Shown here: one piece after another, positions 1 to 6,108 of the stretch
How positions within the stretch are numbered: the stretch's first letter is position 1
How the letters are laid out: every line of letters starts with the position of its first letter
Source: Syntrophobacterales bacterium
Lineage (GTDB): Bacteria > Desulfobacterota > Syntrophia > Syntrophales > JAAYKM01
DNA length: 9,623 bases
Direction of reading: 5' to 3'
NCBI GenBank assembly: GCA_031285215.1
Contig: JAITWQ010000172.1
Span: 1 to 9,623 of the forward strand
Notes under the pieces: model-generated
What the model saw: the letters and a program-made list of their open reading frames with translations, nothing else
Database searches by the model: none
What the model was told of the DNA's origin: nothing
Made by a program: the position numbers and the translations under genes

Positions 1-1075
1 TTAAATTTTTCAGCTGTGTTCCCCTGACAATGGAATCATCGCAAATAACCATACGATTATTATAAATAATATCATGAATGGCGCTTAGTTTCATGGTTGC
101 CACCAATTCACGGATATCCTGCGAGGGAGGAGTGTAGCTGCGGCCATAACCGGGAGTATATTTTACTAACGGCCTGCGGAAAGGAAGGCCGGAGGCCATG
201 GCATACCCCAAGGCGTGGCCGACGCCCGAATCGGGAACACCGGCCACGAAGTCGGCTTCCACATGGTCATTACGTGCCAAAGCGGCTCCGCACCGCTCTC
301 TTGCGCTTTCAACACCGATTCCATCATAAATGGAGGAGGGATACCCCGTATAGATCCAGAGAAACGCGCATATTTTACAGGCTGGCAAAGGCGGCGACTT
401 TTGCACCACCTCCCCCGTTGAGGAAAGAAAAAATATTTCGCCGGGGCCGATAAACGATTCTATCTTAAATCCCAGATTGGGAAAAGAACTGGCCTCCGTC
501 GCCACGACCAGATCGTTCTTATTGTCTATGCCGCGGCCAATGCTTAAGGGGAAACGGCCAAGCTTATCCCGCGCCGCATAGATTCCCTTTTCCGTCATAA
601 TCAGGACGCAAAGAGAGCCTTCGATGGCATCCTGCATCCGGCAAATGCCGTCCACAATACTTTCGCTTCTGTTGATCAGTTTAGCCGCAAGTTCGGCAAA
701 GTTAACTTTTCCCCCGGTCCTCTCCCCAAAAGCGATGCCGTTATTCAATAATTCTTCCGTTAAACTCTCATAATTATCAATCAACCCCGTAACGACAATG
801 GCAAAAGTGCCAAATTTGGAACGGAAGATGAGGGGTTGGGGAGAATCATCATCAATCACGCCAATACCAATATGGCCGTTCATTGATTTATAATCACCGG
901 CAAAACGCGACTTAAACTGCGCCTGGCTTATATTGTGGATTTTTTTGCAAAATCCGCCTTCACCAAAAACAGCCATGCCGGCATTTTCCGTTCCCAGATG
1001 GGAATGGTAATCCGTTCCGTAAAAAAGCGTTTTGGAACACTTCTCCTCCGAAACGACGCCAAAAAGCCCCCCCAT
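1..1075 (-). CDS. PurF-like amidophosphoribosyltransferase paralogue with degenerate glutaminase site (3' end cut by window edge)
   Basis: This frame runs uninterrupted for 358 codons from the ATG at 1075 to the left edge, so the C-terminus is missing. The fold is that of PurF, which makes phosphoribosylamine from PRPP and glutamine in purine synthesis. Residues 1-220 resemble the class II glutaminase domain (start MGGLFGVV; RDKLGRFPLSIG at 169-180) and the rest the phosphoribosyltransferase domain: GVPDSGVGHALGYA, GRSYTPPSQDIRE, MKLSA, and the PRPP loop ICDDSIVRGTQ near 344-354. Cys236 sits where Bacillus PurF has an Fe-S ligand. The N-terminal catalytic Cys is replaced by Gly2, the usual GHxRYST reads GHIGIGVI (67-74), and the oxyanion NG reads TG (96-97). 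Glutamine hydrolysis is therefore unlikely; use of free ammonia or another role is inference. An AGGGG at 1083-1087, 7 bases upstream, supports the start. It follows the aminotransferase gene by 26 bases and is probably the last visible gene of the operon. Family assignment is firm, exact function is not. Confidence 0.85.
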   Translation of the reverse strand, partial: MGGLFGVVSEEKCSKTLFYGTDYHSHLGTENAGMAVFGEGGFCKKIHNISQAQFKSRFAGDYKSMNGHIGIGVIDDDSPQPLIFRSKFGTFAIVVTGLIDNYESLTEELLNNGIAFGERTGGKVNFAELAAKLINRSESIVDGICRMQDAIEGSLCVLIMTEKGIYAARDKLGRFPLSIGRGIDNKNDLVVATEASSFPNLGFKIESFIGPGEIFFLSSTGEVVQKSPPLPACKICAFLWIYTGYPSSIYDGIGVESARERCGAALARNDHVEADFVAGVPDSGVGHALGYAMASGLPFRRPLVKYTPGYGRSYTPPSQDIRELVATMKLSAIHDIIYNNRMVICDDSIVRGTQLKNL

Positions 1076-1101
1076 ATCCAATCCCCTTTTGCGAATAACT
1101 C

Positions 1102-2295
1102 TTATTTAAGACGCGTCAAAGCATCGGCGATTCTGCGCACGCCTTCTTCAATATTCTTCATTGATGTTGCATAGGAAAGGCGAATATTTTTATCGTGACC
1201 GAATTCACCCCCCGGCACGACGGCAACGTTGACTTCATCCAGAAGGAAGTCCGACATATCGGACGAATTTTTTATCTCCTTGCCATTATAGACGCGGCCA
1301 TAATAACGGGAAAAATCGGGGAAAACATAGAAAGCGCCGTCCGGATTGAGGCAAGACATATCGGGGATATTGTTCAAGGCGCGGACGATATAGTCACGCC
1401 GCTCTTTAAACGTCGCCACCATCTCGCCAACCTTGCTCTGGTCACCGCGAATAGCCTCCACAGAGGCCTTCTGAGCGATGGAAGTGGGATTTGACGTGTT
1501 CTGCGACTGAATCTTAGACACAGCGGCAATAATCTCGCCGGGACCAGCGGCGTAGCCAATCCGCCACCCCGTCATGGCATAGGCTTTGGAAACGCCGTTA
1601 ACAATGACAGCCTGTGATTTTATTTCCGGGCATATGGATGGCAGGGCAAAAAACGGCACATCTCCATAAATTATCTTCTCATAAATATCATCGGAAATAA
1701 CCAAAATACCCGTCTTAAGAATAATCTCGCACAGGGCTTTCAATTCTTCCGCTGTGTACATGGTGCCGGAAGGATTTGAGGGGCTGTTGAAAATGATGGC
1801 CTTGGTCTTTTTATTGATCGCCGCCTGGAGCTGGTCCGGACGAAGTTTAAAACCATCTTCTTCTTTGGTGGTTAAAATAACCGGCGTTCCCCCCGTCAAG
1901 GTGACAATGTCCGGATAAGAAACCCAATAGGGAGAAACAATCAGGACTTCATCCCCTTCTTCAAAGAGAATCTGGGCAAGGTTATAGAGGCTGTGTTTGG
2001 CGCCGCAGGAAACAACAATTTCCCCGCGGTTGTAGGTAAGCCCATTATCCGTCTTAAATTTTTCGATAATGGCGTCCTTTAATTCATCGGTGCCGCCCAC
2101 GGGGGTGTACTTGGTAAAGCCATCCTGAATCGCTTTGATGGCGGCTTGTTTTATATTATCCGGGGTATCGAAATCCGGCTCTCCGGCGCCGAAACCAATA
2201 ACGTCACGTCCCTCCGCTTTCATGGCATTGGCCTTGGCGGTAATAGCCAGCGTGGGAGAAGGTTTGATAAGGGATATTCGCGATGCAAGCATCAT
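1102..2295 (-). CDS. aspC: Class I PLP aminotransferase, aspartate aminotransferase (subgroup I-beta/gamma type)
   Basis: This 397-residue protein transfers the amino group between aspartate and 2-oxoglutarate using pyridoxal phosphate, in the cytoplasm. The full fold-type I signature is present: GAGEPDFDTP at 36-45, CGAKHSLYN near 97-105, SPSNPSG at 171-177, SDDIY at 201-205 (Asp and Tyr contact PLP), the Schiff-base Lys237 in NGVSKAYAMTGWRIGY, and Arg372 in IRLSYA for the substrate carboxylate. The N-terminal SPTLAITAKA is typical of the aspartate/prephenate aminotransferase subgroup, so prephenate or other amino acceptors cannot be excluded. Two tandem ATG codons form the start; a GGAG 11 bases upstream lies inside the last codons of coaD. 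The gap to coaD is 8 bases, which implies co-transcription and probably coupled translation. It supplies or consumes aspartate, the precursor used by the nearby asd pathway. The symbol names the family role; substrate is not provable here. Confidence 0.93.
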   Translation of the reverse strand: MMLASRISLIKPSPTLAITAKANAMKAEGRDVIGFGAGEPDFDTPDNIKQAAIKAIQDGFTKYTPVGGTDELKDAIIEKFKTDNGLTYNRGEIVVSCGAKHSLYNLAQILFEEGDEVLIVSPYWVSYPDIVTLTGGTPVILTTKEEDGFKLRPDQLQAAINKKTKAIIFNSPSNPSGTMYTAEELKALCEIILKTGILVISDDIYEKIIYGDVPFFALPSICPEIKSQAVIVNGVSKAYAMTGWRIGYAAGPGEIIAAVSKIQSQNTSNPTSIAQKASVEAIRGDQSKVGEMVATFKERRDYIVRALNNIPDMSCLNPDGAFYVFPDFSRYYGRVYNGKEIKNSSDMSDFLLDEVNVAVVPGGEFGHDKNIRLSYATSMKNIEEGVRRIADALTRLK

Positions 2296-2303
2296 AAAAA
2301 AAA

Positions 2304-2795
2304 TTACTCCTTTCCTTGTTTATATTTTTTTAACAGATTTTGATAGACCAGTTCCGGTACCAACCCTTTCACGTTGCCTCCGAAACTCGCGGCTTCATTG
2401 ATTATTTTTGAACTGGTAAAGAACCAGCGATATCCTGTCATCAGAAAGACGGTTTCAATTTCACGATTGAGTTTTCTATTGATCAGGGCCATTTGAAATT
2501 CATACTCAAAATCAGATAAGGCCCTCAATCCTCTTAAAAGCACAGAAGCACCGTGATCCCGGACATAATCAACAAGAAGACCATAATAGCTGTCCACAGA
2601 AACGCCTTCCATATTCTTGATCACCTCTTGAATCATCTCCACCCGTTCTTCCACCGTGAAGCGCGAATCCTTGCTGGGATTGTAGGCAACAAGAACGATT
2701 AATCTGTCGAAAATTTTCAGGCCTCTCTTGATGAGATCAACATGGCCATTAGTAATGGGATCAAATGACCCCGGATAAACGGCAATATTTCCCAT
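2304..2795 (-). CDS. coaD: Phosphopantetheine adenylyltransferase
   Basis: CoaD transfers AMP from ATP to 4'-phosphopantetheine, giving dephospho-CoA, the penultimate step of coenzyme A synthesis. The 163-residue length is normal. The nucleotidyltransferase signature is clear: YPGSFDPITNGH at 7-18 (TxGH, with His18), Lys42 in NPSKDSRF, Arg88 and Arg91 in LLRGLRALSDFEYE, and NRKL near 106-109. The late ATP-binding stretch, usually close to FISSSLVKE, reads FTSSKIINE (126-134), so its third serine is a lysine; I take this as lineage variation, not inactivation. The start ATG follows the rsmD stop codon with no gap. The preceding GAAAGGAA, inside the end of rsmD, can serve as ribosome-binding site. 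The rsmD-coaD pairing is a very common bacterial arrangement, which supports both calls. Confidence 0.96.
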   Translation of the reverse strand: MGNIAVYPGSFDPITNGHVDLIKRGLKIFDRLIVLVAYNPSKDSRFTVEERVEMIQEVIKNMEGVSVDSYYGLLVDYVRDHGASVLLRGLRALSDFEYEFQMALINRKLNREIETVFLMTGYRWFFTSSKIINEAASFGGNVKGLVPELVYQNLLKKYKQGKE

Positions 2796-3359
2796 TTAAT
2801 TCCTTTCCATCTGATTTACAGGTTTTAAGAACAAAAGCACGGAATCACCATACACCCGTTGCTGTCCGAAAGAATAGTCTTTTTCCGCAAAAACGACGGG
2901 TTCCCGCCGTGAATGCTGAATAACGACCCAACTGTCCCGGGCGGCAATGTTTCCCTGGGCAATCAGGTCAACTGTTTTCGCAATAAGCCCCTCCTCGTAG
3001 GGCGGGTCAATAAAAATATAATCACACCGCAAACCCATGCGGGACACCTGAGTAATTCCCGCTTTCACATCGGCGCACAGTGCCTGTCCCTGTTGGGCAA
3101 ATCCCAGACGTAAAAGATCAGCACGCAAAAAACGAACCAAATCCCTGTTTTTTTCCACAAAAACGGCTTTTGCCGCTCCACGGCTTAAAGCCTCCAAGCC
3201 AACGCTTCCCGTTCCCGCAAAAAGATCAAGAAATACCAGACCGTGAACGGGAACCATGTTGAAGAAGGCCTCCCTTATCATCCCCGACGTGGGTCTGATA
3301 CGCGCACAATGGGGGTTACGGAGGAGGAATCCCTTTTTGGCTCCTCCAATAATCCTCAT
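2796..3359 (-). CDS. rsmD: 16S rRNA (guanine966-N2)-methyltransferase
   Basis: RsmD methylates G966 of 16S rRNA on the exocyclic N2, using S-adenosylmethionine, during 30S assembly. This 187-residue protein has the family start MRIIGGAKKG, the RPT element at 22-24, the SAM-binding motif I LDLFAGTGSVGLEALSRGA at 44-62, an acidic FVEKNRD motif at 67-73, and the catalytic IDPPYEEG with Asp118-Pro-Pro-Tyr121. The length matches the family. Its ATG overlaps the asd stop codon (ATGA), and no good Shine-Dalgarno is visible upstream, so translation is probably coupled to asd. The stop codon directly abuts the coaD start. Nothing looks damaged. Confidence 0.95.
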   Translation of the reverse strand: MRIIGGAKKGFLLRNPHCARIRPTSGMIREAFFNMVPVHGLVFLDLFAGTGSVGLEALSRGAAKAVFVEKNRDLVRFLRADLLRLGFAQQGQALCADVKAGITQVSRMGLRCDYIFIDPPYEEGLIAKTVDLIAQGNIAARDSWVVIQHSRREPVVFAEKDYSFGQQRVYGDSVLLFLKPVNQMERN

Positions 3360-4372
3360 AGATATTTCTGCGCTAATATTTCCGCAATCTGCACCGCGTT
3401 AAGGGCCGCCCCTTTGCGGAGATTATCCGCCACCACCCACATATTGATCCCGTGGGCAATGGATTCGTCTTCCCGGATGCGCCCCACAAAAGTCTCGTCC
3501 TGCCCCGCCGCGTCAATGGCCAAAGGATAGACTCTGCTAGCGGGATCATCCACAACGCGTACGCCCGGCGCTTTAGCAAGGAGATCTTTTACTTCCTGCG
3601 CCGTAATCTTCTTTATGGTTTCAATATTCACGGATTCGGAATGACCATAGAATACGGGAACGCGCACCGTTGTCGCAGTCACGGCAATGGCATCATCATT
3701 GAATATCTTTTTCGTCTCATTGATCATCTTCATCTCTTCCTTGGTATAACCGTTCTCCGTAAAAACATCAATCTGGGGAAGACAGTTAAAGGCAATACGA
3801 TGAGGATAAACATTCACAACGGCGTCTTCACCGGCCATCAACGCCCGTGTCTGCCGGGAAAGCTCTTCTATGGCCTTCATGCCCGTTCCCGACACGGCCT
3901 GATAGGTGGAAACTACCACTCTTTTAATGCCCACGGCGTCGTAAATCGGCTTCAAGGCCACCACCATCTGAATGGTGGAACAATTCGGATTGGCAATGAT
4001 ACCCTTCTTGGGGTACCGGGCAATGGCCTCCGGATTCACTTCCGGAACGACCAGGGGAACATCGGGATCCATGCGATAAGCGCTGGTGTTATCAACAACC
4101 ACGCATCCCGCCTTGACTGCGATGGGGGCAAATTTTTCACTGAGACTTCCCCCGGCGGAAAATAAACCGATCTGCACATCTTTAAAAGAATCTTCCCGCA
4201 AAACCTCTACGGGAACAGACTTGTCCTGAAAGGAAAAACTTTTCCCCAATGACCGCTCCGAAGCAAGCAGTTTCAAACTTGCCACCGGAAAATTCCGCTG
4301 CGCCAGGGTTTTGATTATTTCATTGCCCACAGCGCCTGTGGCTCCAACAACAGCAACTCGATAGGACTTCAT
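3356..4372 (-). CDS. asd: Aspartate-semialdehyde dehydrogenase
   Basis: Asd reduces L-aspartyl-4-phosphate with NADPH to aspartate semialdehyde, the branch point to lysine/diaminopimelate, threonine and methionine. I chose the ATG at 4372 (338 residues). It has a GGAG 9 bases upstream and starts MKSYRVAVVGATGAVG, the normal NADP-binding N-terminus; a longer reading from a TTG at 4408 would add 12 residues with no family counterpart. Key residues are visible: GATGAVG at 10-16, Arg100 in SAYRMD, the nucleophile Cys131 in ANPNCSTIQ, SGTG at 161-164, and His244 in FYGHSESV with Arg237 just before. The stop overlaps the rsmD start by four bases. It lies 62 bases after pssA, the widest gap in the operon after the first gene. 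Confidence 0.96.
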   Translation of the reverse strand: MKSYRVAVVGATGAVGNEIIKTLAQRNFPVASLKLLASERSLGKSFSFQDKSVPVEVLREDSFKDVQIGLFSAGGSLSEKFAPIAVKAGCVVVDNTSAYRMDPDVPLVVPEVNPEAIARYPKKGIIANPNCSTIQMVVALKPIYDAVGIKRVVVSTYQAVSGTGMKAIEELSRQTRALMAGEDAVVNVYPHRIAFNCLPQIDVFTENGYTKEEMKMINETKKIFNDDAIAVTATTVRVPVFYGHSESVNIETIKKITAQEVKDLLAKAPGVRVVDDPASRVYPLAIDAAGQDETFVGRIREDESIAHGINMWVVADNLRKGAALNAVQIAEILAQKYL

Positions 4373-4381
4373 AACGCTCAA

Positions 4382-4385
4382 CTCC
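4382..4385 (-). promoter_or_regulatory. Ribosome-binding site deciding the asd start
   Basis: On the minus strand the bases read GGAG, 9 bases before the ATG at 4372. The upstream in-frame TTG at 4408 lacks comparable spacing. This site, together with the conserved protein N-terminus, fixes the start of asd. Confidence 0.65.
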
Positions 4386-4434
4386 AGTCTATTAAAATTA
4401 ATCCTCAAAAAGCGATATTAAACTCCGCAAACGC

Positions 4435-5199
4435 TCACTTATTCCTTTTAAATAACGCCTGTTCCCCGGAAGAGATCTTCTGTCCCAGCTTTAGTAACGA
4501 CCAAAAGGGGCCGGACAGGGTATATCCCATGGCAAAGAAAAAGAAAACAATTTGATGATGCATAACGGTCACAATCATTAAGCATACGATGAAAAAAAAG
4601 GACATAAAAGGTTTTTTGGAAAAATAATTTACCTTTTTGAAACTGTAATACTTAATATTGCTGACCATGAGCAAGGCAACGCAAAAGACGCCCGCAAGCA
4701 CCAGAATATGGTTAAAACTCCCCTTCCCTCCCAGATGGTCGTACAAAATGATTCCCGTCGCCACGACGGATGCCGCCGCAGGAATGGGAAGACCGTTAAA
4801 AACCTTGCTTTCAATGATGCCTATTTGGATATTGAAGCGCGCCAGGCGCAAAGCGCCGCAAACGACAAACAGAGAAGCAGCCATCCATCCCCATTTACCG
4901 TAAGGGGCCAATCCCCACATGTAAACCAATATGGCCGGAGCTACGCCAAAGGCAATCAAATCCGCTAAAGAATCGTACTCCGCCCCAAACTTTGTCGTCG
5001 TATTCGTATAGCGCGCAATGCGGCCATCCAATCCGTCAAGAATGGCAGCCCCTAACAAAAAAATGGCCGCAAGATAATAATTCCCCCCAATAGTAATAAG
5101 GATGGAGGAAAAACCGCAGAGGAGGCTGGCCGTTGTAAATAAGTTTGGTAAGACATAAATCCCCTTCCGCATCTTTTTTGTGGATGATTCACGTGTCAC
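4435..5199 (-). CDS. pssA: CDP-diacylglycerol--serine O-phosphatidyltransferase
   Basis: PssA condenses CDP-diacylglycerol with serine to give phosphatidylserine and CMP at the inner membrane; the neighbouring Psd then makes phosphatidylethanolamine. The 254-residue protein contains the complete CDP-alcohol phosphotransferase signature DG-x2-AR-x8-G-x3-D-x3-D, running from Asp58 to Asp80, with the metal-binding aspartates intact. Hydrophobic segments at roughly 15-38, 41-55, 81-98, 104-120, 140-153, 163-181 and 199-232 fit the multi-pass fold, and FNGLPIPAAA near 134-143 is typical of bacterial PssA of the Bacillus/deltaproteobacterial kind. The start is a GTG that overlaps the psd stop (GTGA). 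An ATG at 5172 (residue 10) is an alternative, but the overlap and a weak AGGG 8 bases upstream favour the GTG. Pairing with psd makes the assignment strong. Confidence 0.95.
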   Translation of the reverse strand: MTRESSTKKMRKGIYVLPNLFTTASLLCGFSSILITIGGNYYLAAIFLLGAAILDGLDGRIARYTNTTTKFGAEYDSLADLIAFGVAPAILVYMWGLAPYGKWGWMAASLFVVCGALRLARFNIQIGIIESKVFNGLPIPAAASVVATGIILYDHLGGKGSFNHILVLAGVFCVALLMVSNIKYYSFKKVNYFSKKPFMSFFFIVCLMIVTVMHHQIVFFFFAMGYTLSGPFWSLLKLGQKISSGEQALFKRNK

Positions 5200-5855
5200 T
5201 CGAGATACCCTATCGGCGTTTCCCCCGCTGTAACTTTATCGCCAACCTTTACAGCAAGATTGCAATCAACGGGCAGATAAACTTCCACGCATGAACCAAA
5301 ACGGATCAGACCAAACCGCTCACCCCTTTGCACCTGAGAACCTTCGCTTACCCAACACACGATGCGCCGGGCAATAAGGCCGGCAACCTGAACCACCAGG
5401 ATTTCCCGTCCGTTTTCCGTTCGCAGTTTAACAATGTTTCGTTCATTATCCGTGGACGCCTTATCGAGGTTTGCGGAAAGAAATTTCCCTTTCACATAGT
5501 GGATGGATTCGACGCGGCCGGCGCAGGGCATACGGTTGACATGGACATTGAAAACCGTCATGAAGATGCTGACTTTTTTGCAGGGGCCTGCGAAATGTGG
5601 AGCATGGGAAAGCTCCTCCAGTTTCAAAACCCGCCCGTCGGCAGGGGCAATCAGCAATTTTTCGTAGTCAGGCGTGTTACGGCGGGGATTACGGAAGAAC
5701 CAGATAATAAAGGCTGTCAGCCCCAGAAATACCCCTCCGGCAATCCAGAAACCTACGAAAAAGAGAATAACCGCAGGCAAAAAGGACAAAATAATGAAGG
5801 GAAGTCCTTCCCGGGCAATCAGGCTGCTATGGGACGTATGATCTTGATGGTCCAT
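5196..5855 (-). CDS. psd: Phosphatidylserine decarboxylase, short (archaeal-type) form
   Basis: Psd removes CO2 from phosphatidylserine to give phosphatidylethanolamine, using a pyruvoyl group formed by self-cleavage. I start it at the ATG at 5855 (219 residues) because AAGGA lies 7 bases upstream; an in-frame GTG at 5885 would add ten residues without an RBS. A hydrophobic hairpin at about 20-55 anchors it to the membrane. Expected active-site elements follow: PADG with Asp73, FNVHVNRMP with His105, and the cleavage site RFGS with Gly187-Ser188, where Ser188 becomes the pyruvoyl group. The residue after the serine is Cys, where I recall Arg being usual (GSR); this is probably harmless. Gene order psd-pssA with a four-base overlap is common. 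It is the first gene of the minus-strand operon and lies behind a promoter-like sequence. Confidence 0.94.
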   Translation of the reverse strand: MDHQDHTSHSSLIAREGLPFIILSFLPAVILFFVGFWIAGGVFLGLTAFIIWFFRNPRRNTPDYEKLLIAPADGRVLKLEELSHAPHFAGPCKKVSIFMTVFNVHVNRMPCAGRVESIHYVKGKFLSANLDKASTDNERNIVKLRTENGREILVVQVAGLIARRIVCWVSEGSQVQRGERFGLIRFGSCVEVYLPVDCNLAVKVGDKVTAGETPIGYLE

Positions 5856-5862
5856 CCTCTCT

Positions 5863-5867
5863 TCCTT
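5863..5867 (-). promoter_or_regulatory. Ribosome-binding site deciding the psd start
   Basis: The minus strand reads AAGGA, followed by seven purine-rich bases and the ATG at 5855. The longer GTG start at 5885 has nothing similar, so this site decides the start. Confidence 0.7.
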
Positions 5868-5896
5868 AAATACCATTAATAACACAAGACATCGCT

Positions 5897-5923
5897 ATTA
5901 TCCGAATTAAAAAAAGTTGTCAA
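5897..5923 (-). promoter_or_regulatory. Sigma-70-like promoter for the psd-pssA-asd-rsmD-coaD-aspC-purF-like operon
   Basis: The minus strand carries a perfect -35 TTGACA (5918-5923) and a -10-like GATAAT (5897-5902, five of six consensus bases) separated by 15 bases. The spacer is shorter than the ideal 17, so the exact -10 is uncertain. Transcription would begin near 5890, giving a leader of about 35 bases to the psd ATG. No other gap in the operon is long enough to require a separate promoter, although the 62 bases before asd could hold one. Confidence 0.55.
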
Positions 5924-6018
5924 TAGAGGACATGTCTTACCGGCTAAAGCTCTATCGCAAAACTGTTTTTGGGAATGGAACTCCCTCCGCGCACGATTGA
6001 ACTTGTATTCCTGAGATC

Positions 6019-6053
6019 ATGCGTATGACGATTCAAAAAATGGAATTACGCAT
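6019..6053. repeat. Imperfect inverted repeat upstream of the FIST kinase (outer)
   Basis: ATGCGTA (6019-6025) is exactly complementary to TACGCAT (6047-6053). Inside it, ATTC (6031-6034) pairs with GAAT (6043-6046), leaving five unpaired bases on the left and an eight-base loop. No T-run follows, so it does not look like a terminator. It could be an operator for a dimeric regulator or a cruciform-forming element; which one is inference. Confidence 0.5.
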
Positions 6054-6067
6054 CGGTGGATAAAAAT

Positions 6068-6097
6068 ACACATTGATTTATTGTGAATAAAATGTGT
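6068..6097. repeat. Imperfect palindrome overlapping the presumed kinase promoter (operator-like)
   Basis: ACACATT (6068-6074) matches AATGTGT (6091-6097) in inverted orientation, and TTATT (6078-6082) matches AATAA (6086-6090) around a GTG centre. Three bases (GAT) interrupt the left arm. It ends 11 bases before the kinase ATG and covers the only promoter-like elements there (TTGATT at 6073-6078, TAACAT at 6097-6102), a typical position for a repressor site. The binding protein is unknown. Confidence 0.5.
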
Positions 6098-6102
6098 AAC
6101 AT
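6073..6102 (+). promoter_or_regulatory. Weak promoter-like pair before the FIST kinase
   Basis: TTGATT (6073-6078) and TAACAT (6097-6102) are spaced by 18 bases, each matching four of six consensus positions. Transcription from here would start at about the ATG at 6109, which would give a leaderless message. The match is weak and an upstream promoter is possible. Confidence 0.25.
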
Positions 6103-6108
6103 ATAGTT

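Noticed and set aside
97..453. Plus-strand open frames of 118 and 68 residues in the purF-like region
   Set aside because: They lie antisense to a continuous minus-strand PurF-like frame with recognisable motifs and have no family features of their own.
1..1075. The purF-like gene as a frameshifted pseudogene
   Set aside because: The minus-strand frame reads without interruption for 358 codons up to the window edge; it lacks a stop only because the window ends.
4373..4408. Longer asd start at TTG 4408
   Set aside because: It adds 12 residues without a family match, while ATG 4372 has a well-placed GGAG and the normal N-terminus.
4373..4437. Repeated TGAGCGTT octamer (minus strand) and a weak AGCG/CGCT hairpin with T-run between pssA and asd
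   Set aside because: The repeat is short and lies near two start/stop regions, and the hairpin has only four base pairs with a long loop, too weak for a terminator in the middle of an operon.
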